Positions 39,127-49,749 of a DNA stretch of 64,000 nucleotides are shown here, piece by piece (position 1 is the stretch's first letter; every line of letters begins with the position of its first letter). The notes beneath the pieces were generated by a model. The model ran no database searches, had not been told where the DNA came from, and saw only the letters and a list, made by a program, of their open reading frames with translations. Both the position numbers and the translations under genes were made by a program. Source of the DNA: Novakomyces olei (lineage: Eukaryota > Ascomycota > Novakomycetes > Novakomycetales > Novakomycetaceae); the NCBI GenBank assembly GCA_016906335.1, contig JADEYG010000002.1:1065001-1129000 (forward strand), given 5' to 3'.

Positions 39127-42100
39127 ATGACAACTGCCACGGTCTGGCTGCACGACAGTAGCACATTCCCTGAGAACGCAGTTATCAATCCGGCAACTAC
39201 AGGGGGATGTGCTGATAAGGCCACTCTATTTGAATTAATTCCGCGGACAGCATCACAGACCGATGGTAGTTTTAGTCGGCCTTCTGTGCATGAAAGCGAT
39301 CGGCTTTTCATCACACCGACATTTCTAACGGCTGAAAAGGCACTGAAAACACCAAAGCTACAGGTAAAGTCTCAATTTTAACTAATTCGAAGCTAACAGT
39401 AGGTCTCTTTGCACAATCATGTTGGACATACGTTTGGAATTCCTTCTCGCAGTGAGGTCAGCATAGTACCGCTTTCCAGCCCAAAGGAGGCTCATCTAGA
39501 CTATATTGTCCTCTATTTCCGTGACCAGTATGTGTCGCGCAGTGATATGTGGCGGATTTCGTGTTCATTGGCCCAGCAGTGTGTATATGTTGGTCAAAAG
39601 ATCTTTTTTGTCGGATCCTTACGAGCTGACTTGGATGTGTTGTGGCGCAATGGTAAGCCACAAACAAATGGTATATAGCTAATGTGCGCAGGCCAAAAAG
39701 TTCAATCAGGTTACGTTTCAGAAAATACACGGCCCATTTTTCGGTCTGAGTCTGCTCGTATTCTCATCTTTATCCAAATGTCAAAGGAAATGTGGGATTT
39801 TGAGGAGGACGGAGTCCTTTTGTACAACAAAGCAGTTGACTATTTTTTACCTTCATTATTTAAGAGATGGTGTGACATTGGTGCACACCATGTAGTTACT
39901 GTCGCATTGTTTAGTCGTGTTAAATACAGCCAAGCACAAGCGCCCATGTGCTACGCCAATCATACGGGCCACTCTTCGTCAGCGGTCATGGACGATTTTG
40001 AGGAAGATGATGAAGACAGCTCTCAGATTGTTTACAAGGATTTTTATAAAGTTGTGCTTGATAACGTTTCCAGCCGTGATTGGAGGACGGTTTTGTTACG
40101 ACTGAAAAAAGAACTTTCTCGCTTCAAAAAAGATGTCTTGAGCGAGAAAATGGCTGGAGGACATGTGGCAATCACAGGTGAGATGTCGACTGCGAAAAAT
40201 GGTAACGTCCTGGAGGCGATCAACATGGCTGCGTATCAGTTTCGTACGGATTACATTGATCGAGACCTACTTCGCACGGGAACTTCAATGATCATGGTGA
40301 CTCCTGGAACCGGAATCTATGAAGTTGACGAGCATTTAATGCGGCTTACATCTGAATGCCTGATGCAGACGAATATGGGTATCGATTTTGTTTGCCTTAG
40401 CCGGGAGCCCTTACACGCTGTTCCTTTGTTCCGGTATCGAAATAAAAGCAGGCTTTCTCGTGGACAGCAAATGCTATCGGCTAGCTCTCGCGAGTCTTGG
40501 CGAAGATATAGTGCAGGAGCTGCCGCTGCTATGAGTGCTTCTAATGCCAATGCGACGACTTTTCCCGGTGGATCAGGCTCCCCGTCATCGTCATCTGTAA
40601 GCTCTTTTATGTCGCTTATGCGCCAACATGCTTTAAATCATCAATGGGAGTATGCGATTTCGTATTACATTGACATTAACTACCTTCCAAATACTGAGGT
40701 CAACAAATTTGCAGATGACCTTCGTCGCGGGTTCAATACGACTTGCAAAATGTACGAGCTTCAAATGATGGGATATATGGAAAACGAAATCTCAGAGATC
40801 TCAATTGCGCCTCTTCGTAAACCGAGCAACATGAACGAAGACGACTGGTTCGATGAATACAATCACAATGTGTTTAAGCTACCTGGTGGCGATGATACGT
40901 CAGAGGACAATAGTGATCTTTATCCGAAGGGCTCAATCTTCCAGACGAGTCTAGACAAAGTCGAGCAAGAGCCGGATAGTCCGAGGTACAGCCAGGTGCG
41001 GGTAAGAAGACAATCTGAGACCTTGAACTCTTCAGCAAACCCATTAAAGCCGCATATTCACAGCCATTTTCTGGCGGAGAAAATAAGCCAGCAATCGTTG
41101 AATCACAATAGTAAAAAGGCGACAAAATCCGGCTCCTTTAAAGGGTTTATGGTCTCGCCAGTGAAACCGGTGCTTTCACTGACTGCCTCTGATGGCTCAT
41201 CCATTAATGCCAGTAAAGACGCTCAAAGTATGAACGATACTGGTCATGCCAGACCCGAAGTGAGACGCAATGAGAAATCCAGTGATACTCTACCAAAGCC
41301 TAAAATCAAATTAGTTGCCGAAGAAGCGGACTCTGAGCCGTCTGGCAGGAAGCATGCTTCATCAATCATACACGAAGAGCCAAAACCGATCCCTAGACCT
41401 GGAGTTGCTCATCATGCTGCGGGTGAAAGAACAGTAGAGTCTGTGGCCTCTCAAAGATCAAAGCATCATTTCCGACAAAAGTCGGCGAAGCCACGTGAGT
41501 CATATACGTGGAAGGTAACGGAAAATCCTTCGTCTGCTCTGGCAAAAGCTGTGGCTGAGGACAGGCATTTGCGGAAATGGAAACATGCTTTCCCCATACA
41601 TCGATCAAAAGTGCTTTTCAACTGGGAGAGTCTTTGTGCGCCTGCTTCGCTACCCATAACTACCGAATTTATGCCCTCTGCGGAGGCGATTAAAAACGAC
41701 TACAGTGAATATTCGTACACAATGACTGTGGATTTGGACGCTATGGCGTTTTCACCAAAAGAGCTTATGCTGGAAATGGTATCACAGCGACTTAATCAGG
41801 GCTTCCAAATTGCTGTTGCACCCCTGACCATTGGGAAGAGCTCTTCACTCTACAATATGAATGGGATAGCGCTACCAAAAGATGAAAATGGAGAGTTTAT
41901 TAAGGGAGCCCTGGGCAATCTTCACAACCGCGCTGTTTTGTCGCTGAGTGATATAGAGATCCATATACTAAATATAAACCGTGACGCAAAAAACATTGAA
42001 GTTCGACGGTTTGTTTCAAAGTACAAAATGAGCAACCCTATTTCCTACGAGTGTCTCATATGGCAGATCAGGGCTTCAGGGTACCAAAAGACGGAGTTTT

Positions 42101-44088
42101 ATATGCGGCCACCCAACCTTTTCCAGCAATCCTGGAACTACGTGGACCATTGCCTGGCCGGGTACGAGACTACGCTGAACAGTTCGATTCGTTACTTGCG
42201 GGCACGCTTTGTTTTGATACCGGCCAAAATCAAAAACAGTGGCAGTGTTCATCAAATATACGCTACTAATCATATTCATGACGAGCTGAACGACGAGGAG
42301 CTCAGGCTTGCTGGTATTTTTAAATTATGCAATTTAATTGGCCGGCAGCGGTTCGTGCCCTACCACGAACGACGCAACAGATCGCAAAGGCAAAACGAAA
42401 ACGAGATCTTGGAGATTATGTTTACGAACCTGCGATCTTCACAATTGGCCCATCAGAAATTTTCTCCAGATCAGTCAAATCTTGCCGTCCCAGGAAGAGC
42501 TGATTCGTCCCCGACACCCACTGGTCAGCAGCCACAATTTGATGTGAAAGCCTTTGCCTGCTACGACAAGATCAAGGACGATACTCAGCTTATTGCTGTG
42601 CTCACTGAATTGCTGGGGCCTAATGGCATATCCATCGAAGACCGGCGCTGGCATAATCGGTTTCATGAAGCGTGCTTTACAGGCAGTGATTTGGTTTCAT
42701 GGCTGGTTGAGCATATGAGCGACATAAAGTCGCGGGACGATGCGGTTGTTTATGGTAACGTATTGCGTGAAAAAGGACTGTTTGATCACGTTTCGCGTCG
42801 GCACAAGTTCTTGGACGGGCATTACTTTTACGCTTTCCGATTATCCCCTCGAAAACCTGCAATCAGCAATAGCGGTAATAGCAATAGCAACAATAACAGT
42901 ACAATCGCAACTCCGATTTCCACACGAGGCTGGTTCCAAAAACGGCCTTCTGCTGTTACAAACATCAGCAGCAACAGTAGCAGCAGCAGTGCAACACACA
43001 ACAGTACATCAATTCGCATTATGGGCCAATCGTCTCACCATAGTGGCCCCTCTAAATTTGCACTCAGCCGGTCCATTTTCTTGAACACGGACCCTCAAAC
43101 CCAGTCTTATCGGCCCGAGTTTATTACAATGCATTATGATACAGTGTACAATCCTGATCAATGCTATCATTTTCGCTTTGAATGGATCGGCGCTACTGCT
43201 CGTTTGATTGAAGACACCCTAGTTTCCTGGTCACGAACCCTGGAACGGTACGGGCTTGCACTTGCTGAAGTGCCCTTTTATGAGGCAACGAGTATCCATG
43301 ACTTTATACCTTTACGAGATACTCTGCCAGTTGCCCTTAAGCTAGAGCCGCCTATGGTTCCGACACAGTACCTGCCTCAAAACCAGGCGGCTGATAACAG
43401 CCATTGGTGGCAGTTACAAATACTTAAAAAATGGGATTTTATTCTTGATGTGGAGGCGAACGACAAGTTTCCCGCTGAGCTGGATATGAAGGCAGCTCGT
43501 GGAGACGTAGTGTTCCGCTACGATCAGTACATCCACAGATCAGGTGTATCCCTTGTGCAAATTGATAGGGATGGAGTCTTTCAATGGCTCTCTAACCGTC
43601 TCCAAACATCACGCATTTCGGCAGCCGCGGACCGATCGCAGCGACTGAATAACAAAAGGTCAGCCGAAGGATTGCTTGTGGATCCGGATTCACTGAGGGA
43701 CAAGTTTGTTGACTGGTGTGGCGACGAATACGCTCTGGCTCATTTTTATGAAGAAACTGTGCAGCAGCTCTATAACGAGGCAAAACACCATCAGTCGGAG
43801 CCTTTGCGCAAGGGAAATGGGGATGATTATTCGTCTACTCCAACATCGCCAATCTCTGTGGCTAATTCGGCGCTGAGCAATTCCTCTTCTTTGCCTGGGG
43901 CGACGAGGGGTATGCGGTCTTCCAGTATTGGCACCAGCCTTGGAGCAAGTCTTGGAAGCCCTTCTGCTCGTGTGCTGCTGCATGATTCGCACAGCCTGGC
44001 GGCAACAAGTAAAGCACAGACGCCTCAGCTGACTTCAGTAGTCGAGACCGATGACAAGTCTGATCGTATTGACGATTTGCATCTATGA
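39127..44088 (+). CDS. IML1: Iml1/DEPDC5, GAP subunit of the SEACIT/GATOR1 complex
   Basis: Three exons: 39127-39363, 39403-39652 and 39692-44088 (two 39-bp introns). 1,627 aa, close to DEPDC5 (1,603) and yeast Iml1 (1,584). N-terminal domain: LQVSLHNHVGHTFGIPSRSEV, LYFRDQYVSRSDMWRI, FRSESARILIFIQMSKEMWDFEEDG, then DFYKVVLDNVSSRDW; the region around LSREPLHAVPLFRY matches the conserved core. A long Ser-rich middle is followed by the DEP domain at about residues 1119-1212 (RWHNRFHEACFTGSDLVSWLVEHM) and the C-terminal domain (PEFITMHYDTVYNPDQCYHFRFEWIGATARLIED). Known role: with Npr2 and Npr3 it restrains TORC1 in amino-acid starvation by acting on Gtr1. Its promoter holds telobox-like motifs. 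Confidence 0.95.
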
Positions 44089-44204
44089 CCTAAATTTCTA
44101 GTCTTTGCATAGACATGTATATAAATTCATGGATCGACACAAGGAAAGCGATCTTGTTGATGCGAGGGCGGTAGCACGGCCACAACTGTTCTATATGTAT
44201 ATAT

Positions 44205-45157
44205 CTAAACCGAAGGGTCGCCGATAGGATCCCAGTCTAAAAGTTAATATGAGCACAATCACAGTATAAATCCACCTACCAGTGACTAAATTCTCGTTAA
44301 GACCATCGAGGTCAGCAATCTGGGAGTCGGAGAGAGTAAAATCAAATATTTCTGCATTTGCAGCTATACGTGCCTTGTGCACACTCTTTGGTAGAATAAC
44401 AAATCCCTTTTGTAAGCCCCAGCGAAGCAGGACTTGAGCAGGCGTCTTTTCGTGAGCCTGAGCCACCTTCTTCAAAACTGGGTTATCGAAGCGCATCCCA
44501 CGGACCAGAGGACCCCAGGCTTCCAAGACGATATCGTGTTCATGGCAGTACTCTACCAGTTTTGTGCGTGTCATAAAAGGATGCAGATCGACCTGGTTGA
44601 TTACAGGCTTGTACTTGGGATTTGCAGCAAACAGCTCGTCCAAGTGACGTTCGCCATAGTTGGAAACGCCGATAGATTTTAGCAAACCTTCGTCTTTAGC
44701 TTCCTCAATTGCCTTCCAACTTTCTAGACGAGCGCGCTTGTCCGGATACGGTCCGTGAATGAGATAAAGATCAATGTACCCGAGACCGCACTCCGCCACT
44801 GATTTACGGATGGATTTTTGTGCCTTGGCAAACCCGTTGTTCGCCATGAGCTTAGACGTGTAAAAGACATCGCTGCGAGAAGTGCCAGTCTGATTTAGCC
44901 AGTGCTGGATAGCTTCGCCACACTCGCGCTCGTTTGCGTACCATTCCGCCGAATCAATATGGCCTGATGATCAGTAAGGTCAAGCTTGTCTTTGGCTTAC
45001 GGTAGCCGGCTTCAAGCGCATTTAATACTGCATTGTAGCACTCACGGCCTTCTGCCTCGTAGACACCAAAGCCAACTTGCGGAATAGAATTGCCGTCGCT
45101 CAATCGTACGCGAGACGCAAGAGAGGCCATGTTTGGTACCAAGTTTTTCAGCGACAT
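44205..45157 (-). CDS. Aldo-keto reductase (Gcy1/Ypr1-like)
   Basis: Three exons: 45157-45001, 44963-44280 and 44236-44205 (introns 37 and 43 bp); 290 aa. The catalytic tetrad is visible: Asp and Tyr in HIDSAEWYANE, Lys in YTSKL, His in YLIHGP. NADPH-site motifs include ILPKSVHKARI and the VSNYGERHL segment. The small last exon gives the usual DWDP tail. NADPH-dependent reduction of carbonyl substrates in the cytosol is known for the family; the specific substrate cannot be read from sequence. It converges on IML1 with about 116 bp between. Confidence 0.9.
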
Positions 45158-45318
45158 TACACTATAAAGAGATCAATATAGCGTTAACGGCCGGATAAAC
45201 CACAAGAGAGCTATCGACAAAGCGCATAGAATAAAAGTCCAGTTTAAATTAAATATATCAAAATCAAATTTGGGTTAACTCATAACCCAACTCTAATCTT
45301 AGCAGCAAGGCATCTAGC

Positions 45319-45336
45319 CTAGGGTTAGTTAGGGCT
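45319..45336. promoter_or_regulatory. Telobox-like composite motif, AKR/TIM54 divergent promoter
   Basis: CTAGGGTTAGTTAGGGCT: two AGGG half sites in the inverted form of the composite seen at 30133. It lies 104 bp before TIM54 and 162 bp before the reductase. Confidence 0.6.
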
Positions 45337-45439
45337 ACTACTTGTCGCCTGTCGAGTACTTTGTCCACCTGATAAAAATTAATAGATGGAAATAAAATTA
45401 ATTAAATTCTCGATGCCCACGTGAAAAAAGTCGATATTA

Positions 45440-46693
45440 ATGGCAGATGGGCATAAAGCGGTAGCCGGTGCCAGCACCTCAGGCCCGGCCGGTACGGCAG
45501 CTAAGCTGGGATGGCGAAGCTATCTACCAGGCCCAAAGCTGTCTATAGCTTTGGCTCTCTTGACTGGGTACATTGGCGCGGTAGTGTACGATCGCCGGGA
45601 GGCCCGTAGAGAGCTAGACGAAAGCTGTGAGAGAGTTCGATACTTGTCCCAGTTGCCGCTGAAACCGATGGAAATGCCGCGCAAAGTGAGGATTATACTC
45701 GCAGCGCCTCCTGGGGACAGCGTACATGCGGCCCAAGAGCATTTCTCTCAGTATATTAAGCCTGTTTTAAACGCGGCCGCTGTGGATTATGAGATTGTTC
45801 AGGGCACGCGTGAAGGTGAGCTGCGGTACAAAATAGCACAAGAGTTGCGCAGAATACGGGGTGGTGAGAGGGATGAGGAAAATCCGCTCTTGTACATGAT
45901 AAAAAAGCCAGTTGTTCCAAGCGCAGAGTGGGGAGGCAATATTGTTATAGGCCGTCCTGCTTGGAAGGAGTACCTGCAGGGCTTACACGAGGGCTGGCTT
46001 GGACCAGTGACAAAGCCCAAGGAACTTGAAAGTGCTGCGAGTGGAGCCGAAAAGGCCGCGAGCAAGATTGAAGGAGCGGATGCAGTAGACGCTGTGGCAG
46101 AACCCTCTGAGCCCGTAAAAGTAGAGGCCGAGCAGACCATGGCAGAGTCTCAGAGGGACGGTGCACCACAATCTGGAGATCCAAGTTTGAATTCCGCACA
46201 AGCAGCGAGTACACCACCCGATCAGGCAGGGTCTCCAGCCCAGGAGCCAAAAGGTGAGCCAGTTTCTACGGAGGAGCAGCCTCCCAAGCCGCTCTTTGAG
46301 CCGCCCTATATCCTACCTGCCGCATATCCAAATTCTACACAAGGTAAACTGATTTCTTCCGCGGTAGACCCGATCGAGGTTATTCCGCACTCGCATTTGA
46401 TTGGGTTTCTCAAGACGCCAATACGCATGTACCGCTTTACGCGTAGACGCGATGTGGCGCGGCAAATATCACAGCAGACGGTAGATGTAGTACTTGCCTC
46501 GAAGGCGCGGTGGTTTAATAGTGATGATGCTTACGCTTTGTCGTCAGAGGAGGCTGAATGGCCAAAGAGCTACTGGAAACGGCCAGACGCGGCAGATAAG
46601 GAATGGACGGGCGATATCGTGCTGGATCCACGAGTCACAGAGTCTTTAAGGTTCTTTGAGCCACAGGATAAGCCCAACACGCCTGTCGACTAG
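45440..46693 (+). CDS. TIM54: Tim54, subunit of the TIM22 carrier translocase
   Basis: Single exon, 417 aa (yeast 478). A transmembrane helix at about residues 32-50 (LSIALALLTGYIGAVVY) follows a short N-terminus. The domain core MPRKVRIILAAPPGDSVHAAQEHFSQYIKPVLNAAAVDYEIVQG and the Arg-rich IAQELRRIRGG are diagnostic of Tim54. A Pro/Glu/Ala-rich loop occupies the middle, and the C-terminal YILPAAYP...IEVIPHSHLIGFLKTP matches fungal Tim54. Known role: inserts carrier proteins into the inner mitochondrial membrane. Tim54 is essentially a fungal protein, which supports the taxonomic call. Confidence 0.92.
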   Translation: MADGHKAVAGASTSGPAGTAAKLGWRSYLPGPKLSIALALLTGYIGAVVYDRREARRELDESCERVRYLSQLPLKPMEMPRKVRIILAAPPGDSVHAAQEHFSQYIKPVLNAAAVDYEIVQGTREGELRYKIAQELRRIRGGERDEENPLLYMIKKPVVPSAEWGGNIVIGRPAWKEYLQGLHEGWLGPVTKPKELESAASGAEKAASKIEGADAVDAVAEPSEPVKVEAEQTMAESQRDGAPQSGDPSLNSAQAASTPPDQAGSPAQEPKGEPVSTEEQPPKPLFEPPYILPAAYPNSTQGKLISSAVDPIEVIPHSHLIGFLKTPIRMYRFTRRRDVARQISQQTVDVVLASKARWFNSDDAYALSSEEAEWPKSYWKRPDAADKEWTGDIVLDPRVTESLRFFEPQDKPNTPVD

Positions 46694-46904
46694 CAAACAC
46701 GCATCGAAATGAGCATTGTATAGACAAAGAATGGGATGGCATACTATGCGCAAACTATGAATGGCAGCCTTGCGCATACTATGGATGGCAGTGCCCTCGA
46801 ACAATTTCTGGCAGATTCATGTTATTAATCTACGCTGGCCAATCACTATATGGAGCCCAGACGACAGCCTATGCGTAGTATGGTAAAGATTTACGTTTAT
46901 TCGT

Positions 46905-47393
46905 TTATATATGTACATTGTCGCTGCGTCTCAACCCTTTAGCCGCCGCCTCTATAGCATCTGTCGCATTTTCATACACCGGCCGATGTGCCGGCACACA
47001 AATCATGAGATTTTCAGTCATGCCCAAGTTCTCAATCTCCTCGTAGCCGCCGTGTTCTGTAACGCGAGATGCAAGTTCGCTGTTGGCACTGGTGTACAGC
47101 CAAACCGGCTTTTTTAGCGCAATTGCAAACCCAATCTCCCAGCTTGTTCCCGGGTCCATATTGGGGCCTCGGAACGGGCTTATATTAGCAACAACGCCAT
47201 CGCACCGTTCCAGCATGGCCACATTTGCATCGTAAATAGCGCGGCCAACGTCATTGCACTCCCGATCAATCTCATTATCGAGCGGGAAAAGACCCTCCAG
47301 CCCGTGGCCCAGGCACAGTCTATTCAAGTATCTGCCGTGTCCACGAGCGTCTGCCAAGAACACGTCGGGGCCAGCCAAGTATACGGACGGCAT
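46905..47393 (-). CDS. Nucleoside 2-deoxyribosyltransferase-like protein
   Basis: Single exon, 162 aa, the usual size for the PF05014 fold. Motifs: VYLAGPDVFLADA at the start, FPLDNEID, CDGVVANISPFRGPNMDPGTSWEIGFAIALKKPVWLYT, where the Glu of SWE is the expected nucleophile and the Asp of MDPGTSWE the partner. Family reaction: transfer or hydrolysis of deoxyribose between bases. Most characterised members are bacterial or protozoan, so bacterial origin is possible, but composition is not obviously foreign. The lack of an intron fits either view. Confidence 0.85.
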   Translation of the reverse strand: MPSVYLAGPDVFLADARGHGRYLNRLCLGHGLEGLFPLDNEIDRECNDVGRAIYDANVAMLERCDGVVANISPFRGPNMDPGTSWEIGFAIALKKPVWLYTSANSELASRVTEHGGYEEIENLGMTENLMICVPAHRPVYENATDAIEAAAKGLRRSDNVHI

Positions 47394-47493
47394 TTGTTTA
47401 GATTTGGCATTCAGTACAGTGTTTAATATACGGGGAAAAGGGCACTTGATTTATTTCATACATTATTATACGCATCAGTGGTACTTTAGCCGT

Positions 47494-47511
47494 CTAGGGT
47501 TAGTTAGGGTC
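47494..47511. promoter_or_regulatory. Telobox-like composite motif, NDT/ADE13 divergent promoter
   Basis: CTAGGGTTAGTTAGGGTC, almost identical to the motif at 45319. It lies between divergent genes, 101 bp from the deoxyribosyltransferase-like gene and about 205 bp from ADE13. Confidence 0.6.
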
Positions 47512-47716
47512 GCCATGAGGGAAGGCAGTAAAATTAATTTATATTATTGGTTAAATAATATATATTATTATTTAAATAATCTATTCATTATCTAAAAATC
47601 TACATTATTATATAAATTAATTATACGACTAATCAAAATTAATTCATGTGATATTTAGCACGCTCAAGAGCAATATTTTCGAGCAGCAAAAGTTTCCAAT
47701 CCAGATTGAAAAGGCA

Positions 47717-49168
47717 ATGTCTGAGGACTTTGGACTGTATGCCTCGCCGCTGACGGCGAGGTATGCATCGCAAGAGATGTCGTTCTTATTTTCTCGTCAG
47801 AATCGTATCGAAACTTGGCGTAAACTATGGCTAGCGCTGGCAGAGGCAGAGCAGCAGCTTGGTTTGCCAGTGACGGACGAGGCAATTGCCCAGATGAAGG
47901 AGCACGTGCAAATACGGCCCGAGGAGTTTGCCATTGCCGCTGAGGAGGAGCGTATTAGGCGCCATGACGTAATGGCTCATGTCCATACTTTTGGCAGAGT
48001 AGCACCTGCGGCCGCTGGTATTATTCATCTCGGTGCGACTTCGTGCTACGTCACCGATAACGCTGACCTGGTTTTCCTGCGCGATGCTCTCGATATTCTG
48101 TTGAAGAAAATGGCCACTGTCGTTGACAAACTGTCTCGCTGGGCGCTGCAGTACCGCGATCTGCCCACTCTAGGGTTTACGCACTACCAACCCGCACAAT
48201 TAACAACCGTGGGTAAACGTGCCTGCCTGTGGATCCAGGAATTATTGTGGGACTTGCGCAATCTGTCTCGTGCACGGAACGATCTGGGATTCCGTGGAGT
48301 CAAAGGCACTACGGGCACACAGGCCTCGTTTCTCGCTCTGTTTGACGGGGATCATGGCAAAGTACGGGAATTGGACGACCTGGTTACGCACGCGATGGGG
48401 TTCGACTATGCTTACCCAATTACTTCGCAAACGTACTCGCGCAAAATCGACGTGGACACTTTGCAGCCTTTGGCCTCGTTTGCAGCATCGTGTCACAAAC
48501 TGGCAACTGATATTCGGCTACTGGCTAACTTGAAAGAGGTCGAAGAACCGTTTGAGCGCGGTCAGATTGGATCATCGGCTATGGCCTATAAGCGTAATCC
48601 TATGCGCTGTGAACGTATTTGCTCAATGGCCCGGTACGTCATGAACCTTGTACCAAACGCGCTGCAAACTGCCTCTGTCCAATGGTTTGAACGGACGCTC
48701 GACGATTCTGCTAACCGCCGGGCTCTGATACCTGAAACTTTTCTATACTGCGATGCTCTGCTAAATGTACTGGGCAATGTGGTCACAGGACTAGTTGTTT
48801 ATCCCAACGTCATTTCACGGCATGTTATGCAAGAGCTGCCGTTCATGGCGACGGAAAACGTTATTATGGCACTCGCGCACAAGGGCGTTTCCCGTCAGGA
48901 AGCTCACGAACATATCCGTGTACTTTCGCATCAAGCTGCTGCTGTTGTAAAGGAACAAGGTGGAGACAATGATCTTATTGAGCGTATTAAATCGGATCCT
49001 TTCTTTGCGCCTATTGTGCCAGACTTGCCAAAGTTGTTGGACCCTAGTACTTTTGTTGGCCGTGCTCCTGAGCAAGTTAGTGAGTTTGTTCAGACCGAAG
49101 TGGCTGCTGCACTTAAACCTTTTGCGGCAACTCTCTCCAACCAGGATACGTTTGAGCTATCTGTATAA
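47717..49168 (+). CDS. ADE13: Adenylosuccinate lyase
   Basis: 483 aa, single exon; yeast Ade13 is 482. Start chosen at ATG 47717 ([21 protein letters not shown]), which aligns with the family; the frame is open further up without an ATG. Signatures: VMAHVHTFG (catalytic His region), [31 protein letters not shown], and the fumarase/ASL signature [16 protein letters not shown]. Known reactions: SAICAR to AICAR plus fumarate, and adenylosuccinate to AMP plus fumarate, in purine synthesis. Tetrameric cytosolic enzyme. No damage is seen. Confidence 0.96.
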   Translation: MSEDFGLYASPLTARYASQEMSFLFSRQNRIETWRKLWLALAEAEQQLGLPVTDEAIAQMKEHVQIRPEEFAIAAEEERIRRHDVMAHVHTFGRVAPAAAGIIHLGATSCYVTDNADLVFLRDALDILLKKMATVVDKLSRWALQYRDLPTLGFTHYQPAQLTTVGKRACLWIQELLWDLRNLSRARNDLGFRGVKGTTGTQASFLALFDGDHGKVRELDDLVTHAMGFDYAYPITSQTYSRKIDVDTLQPLASFAASCHKLATDIRLLANLKEVEEPFERGQIGSSAMAYKRNPMRCERICSMARYVMNLVPNALQTASVQWFERTLDDSANRRALIPETFLYCDALLNVLGNVVTGLVVYPNVISRHVMQELPFMATENVIMALAHKGVSRQEAHEHIRVLSHQAAAVVKEQGGDNDLIERIKSDPFFAPIVPDLPKLLDPSTFVGRAPEQVSEFVQTEVAAALKPFAATLSNQDTFELSV

Positions 49169-49749
49169 TGTAATGGGCCACTTTTTTTGGCCGCCGACAG
49201 TCTCTAATTAGCTTGATTCTATTGTGTCTTGCAGTACAAAACACCATCTATTAATAAATCACAAAGCCAAATTGGCATTAAGTCTTCAGAAACTAACCTT
49301 GGCCAAACGCTAAACGCTAAACCCTAACCCTCTCGTTTCAATTTATTTTGGCCATAAACTAATACCGTTGATTTATGAATTTTGTCCAGCGTGACTAACC
49401 CGTAATTTCCTGTTACAATCTTATCGCCGGATGTCTGGTCTCGTCACTATGTATTTGTCACGACGCTGCAACGCTCCGTACGCTATATAACTAAGCAAGC
49501 TTACTAATTTTATAATGCTTACTAAAATACGTCCGTTTATAAAATACGTCCGTTTACTTGATATTATATATAATTGATCGTCGCTACGGCGATACTTTCT
49601 CTCAATTTCGCGTGTTACTTGTTAATAGTGAACGGTATTACTCGTCATCAAAAGCGAAGCGTATTACGAAACGGCAGTTTTGTGTCGACAGAGAAACGCA
49701 GAATTCTTTGGATTGCTCCTTTTAAATTTGCACAAAATACTGCCGTACC
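49169..49749 (+). other. UBA1 upstream region with telobox-like motif
   Basis: 580 bp without a gene. AAACCCTAACCCT at 49319-49331 is the only motif that recurs elsewhere in the window. It also holds a short direct repeat AAAATACGTCCGTTTA at about 49523-49556. Confidence 0.6.
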
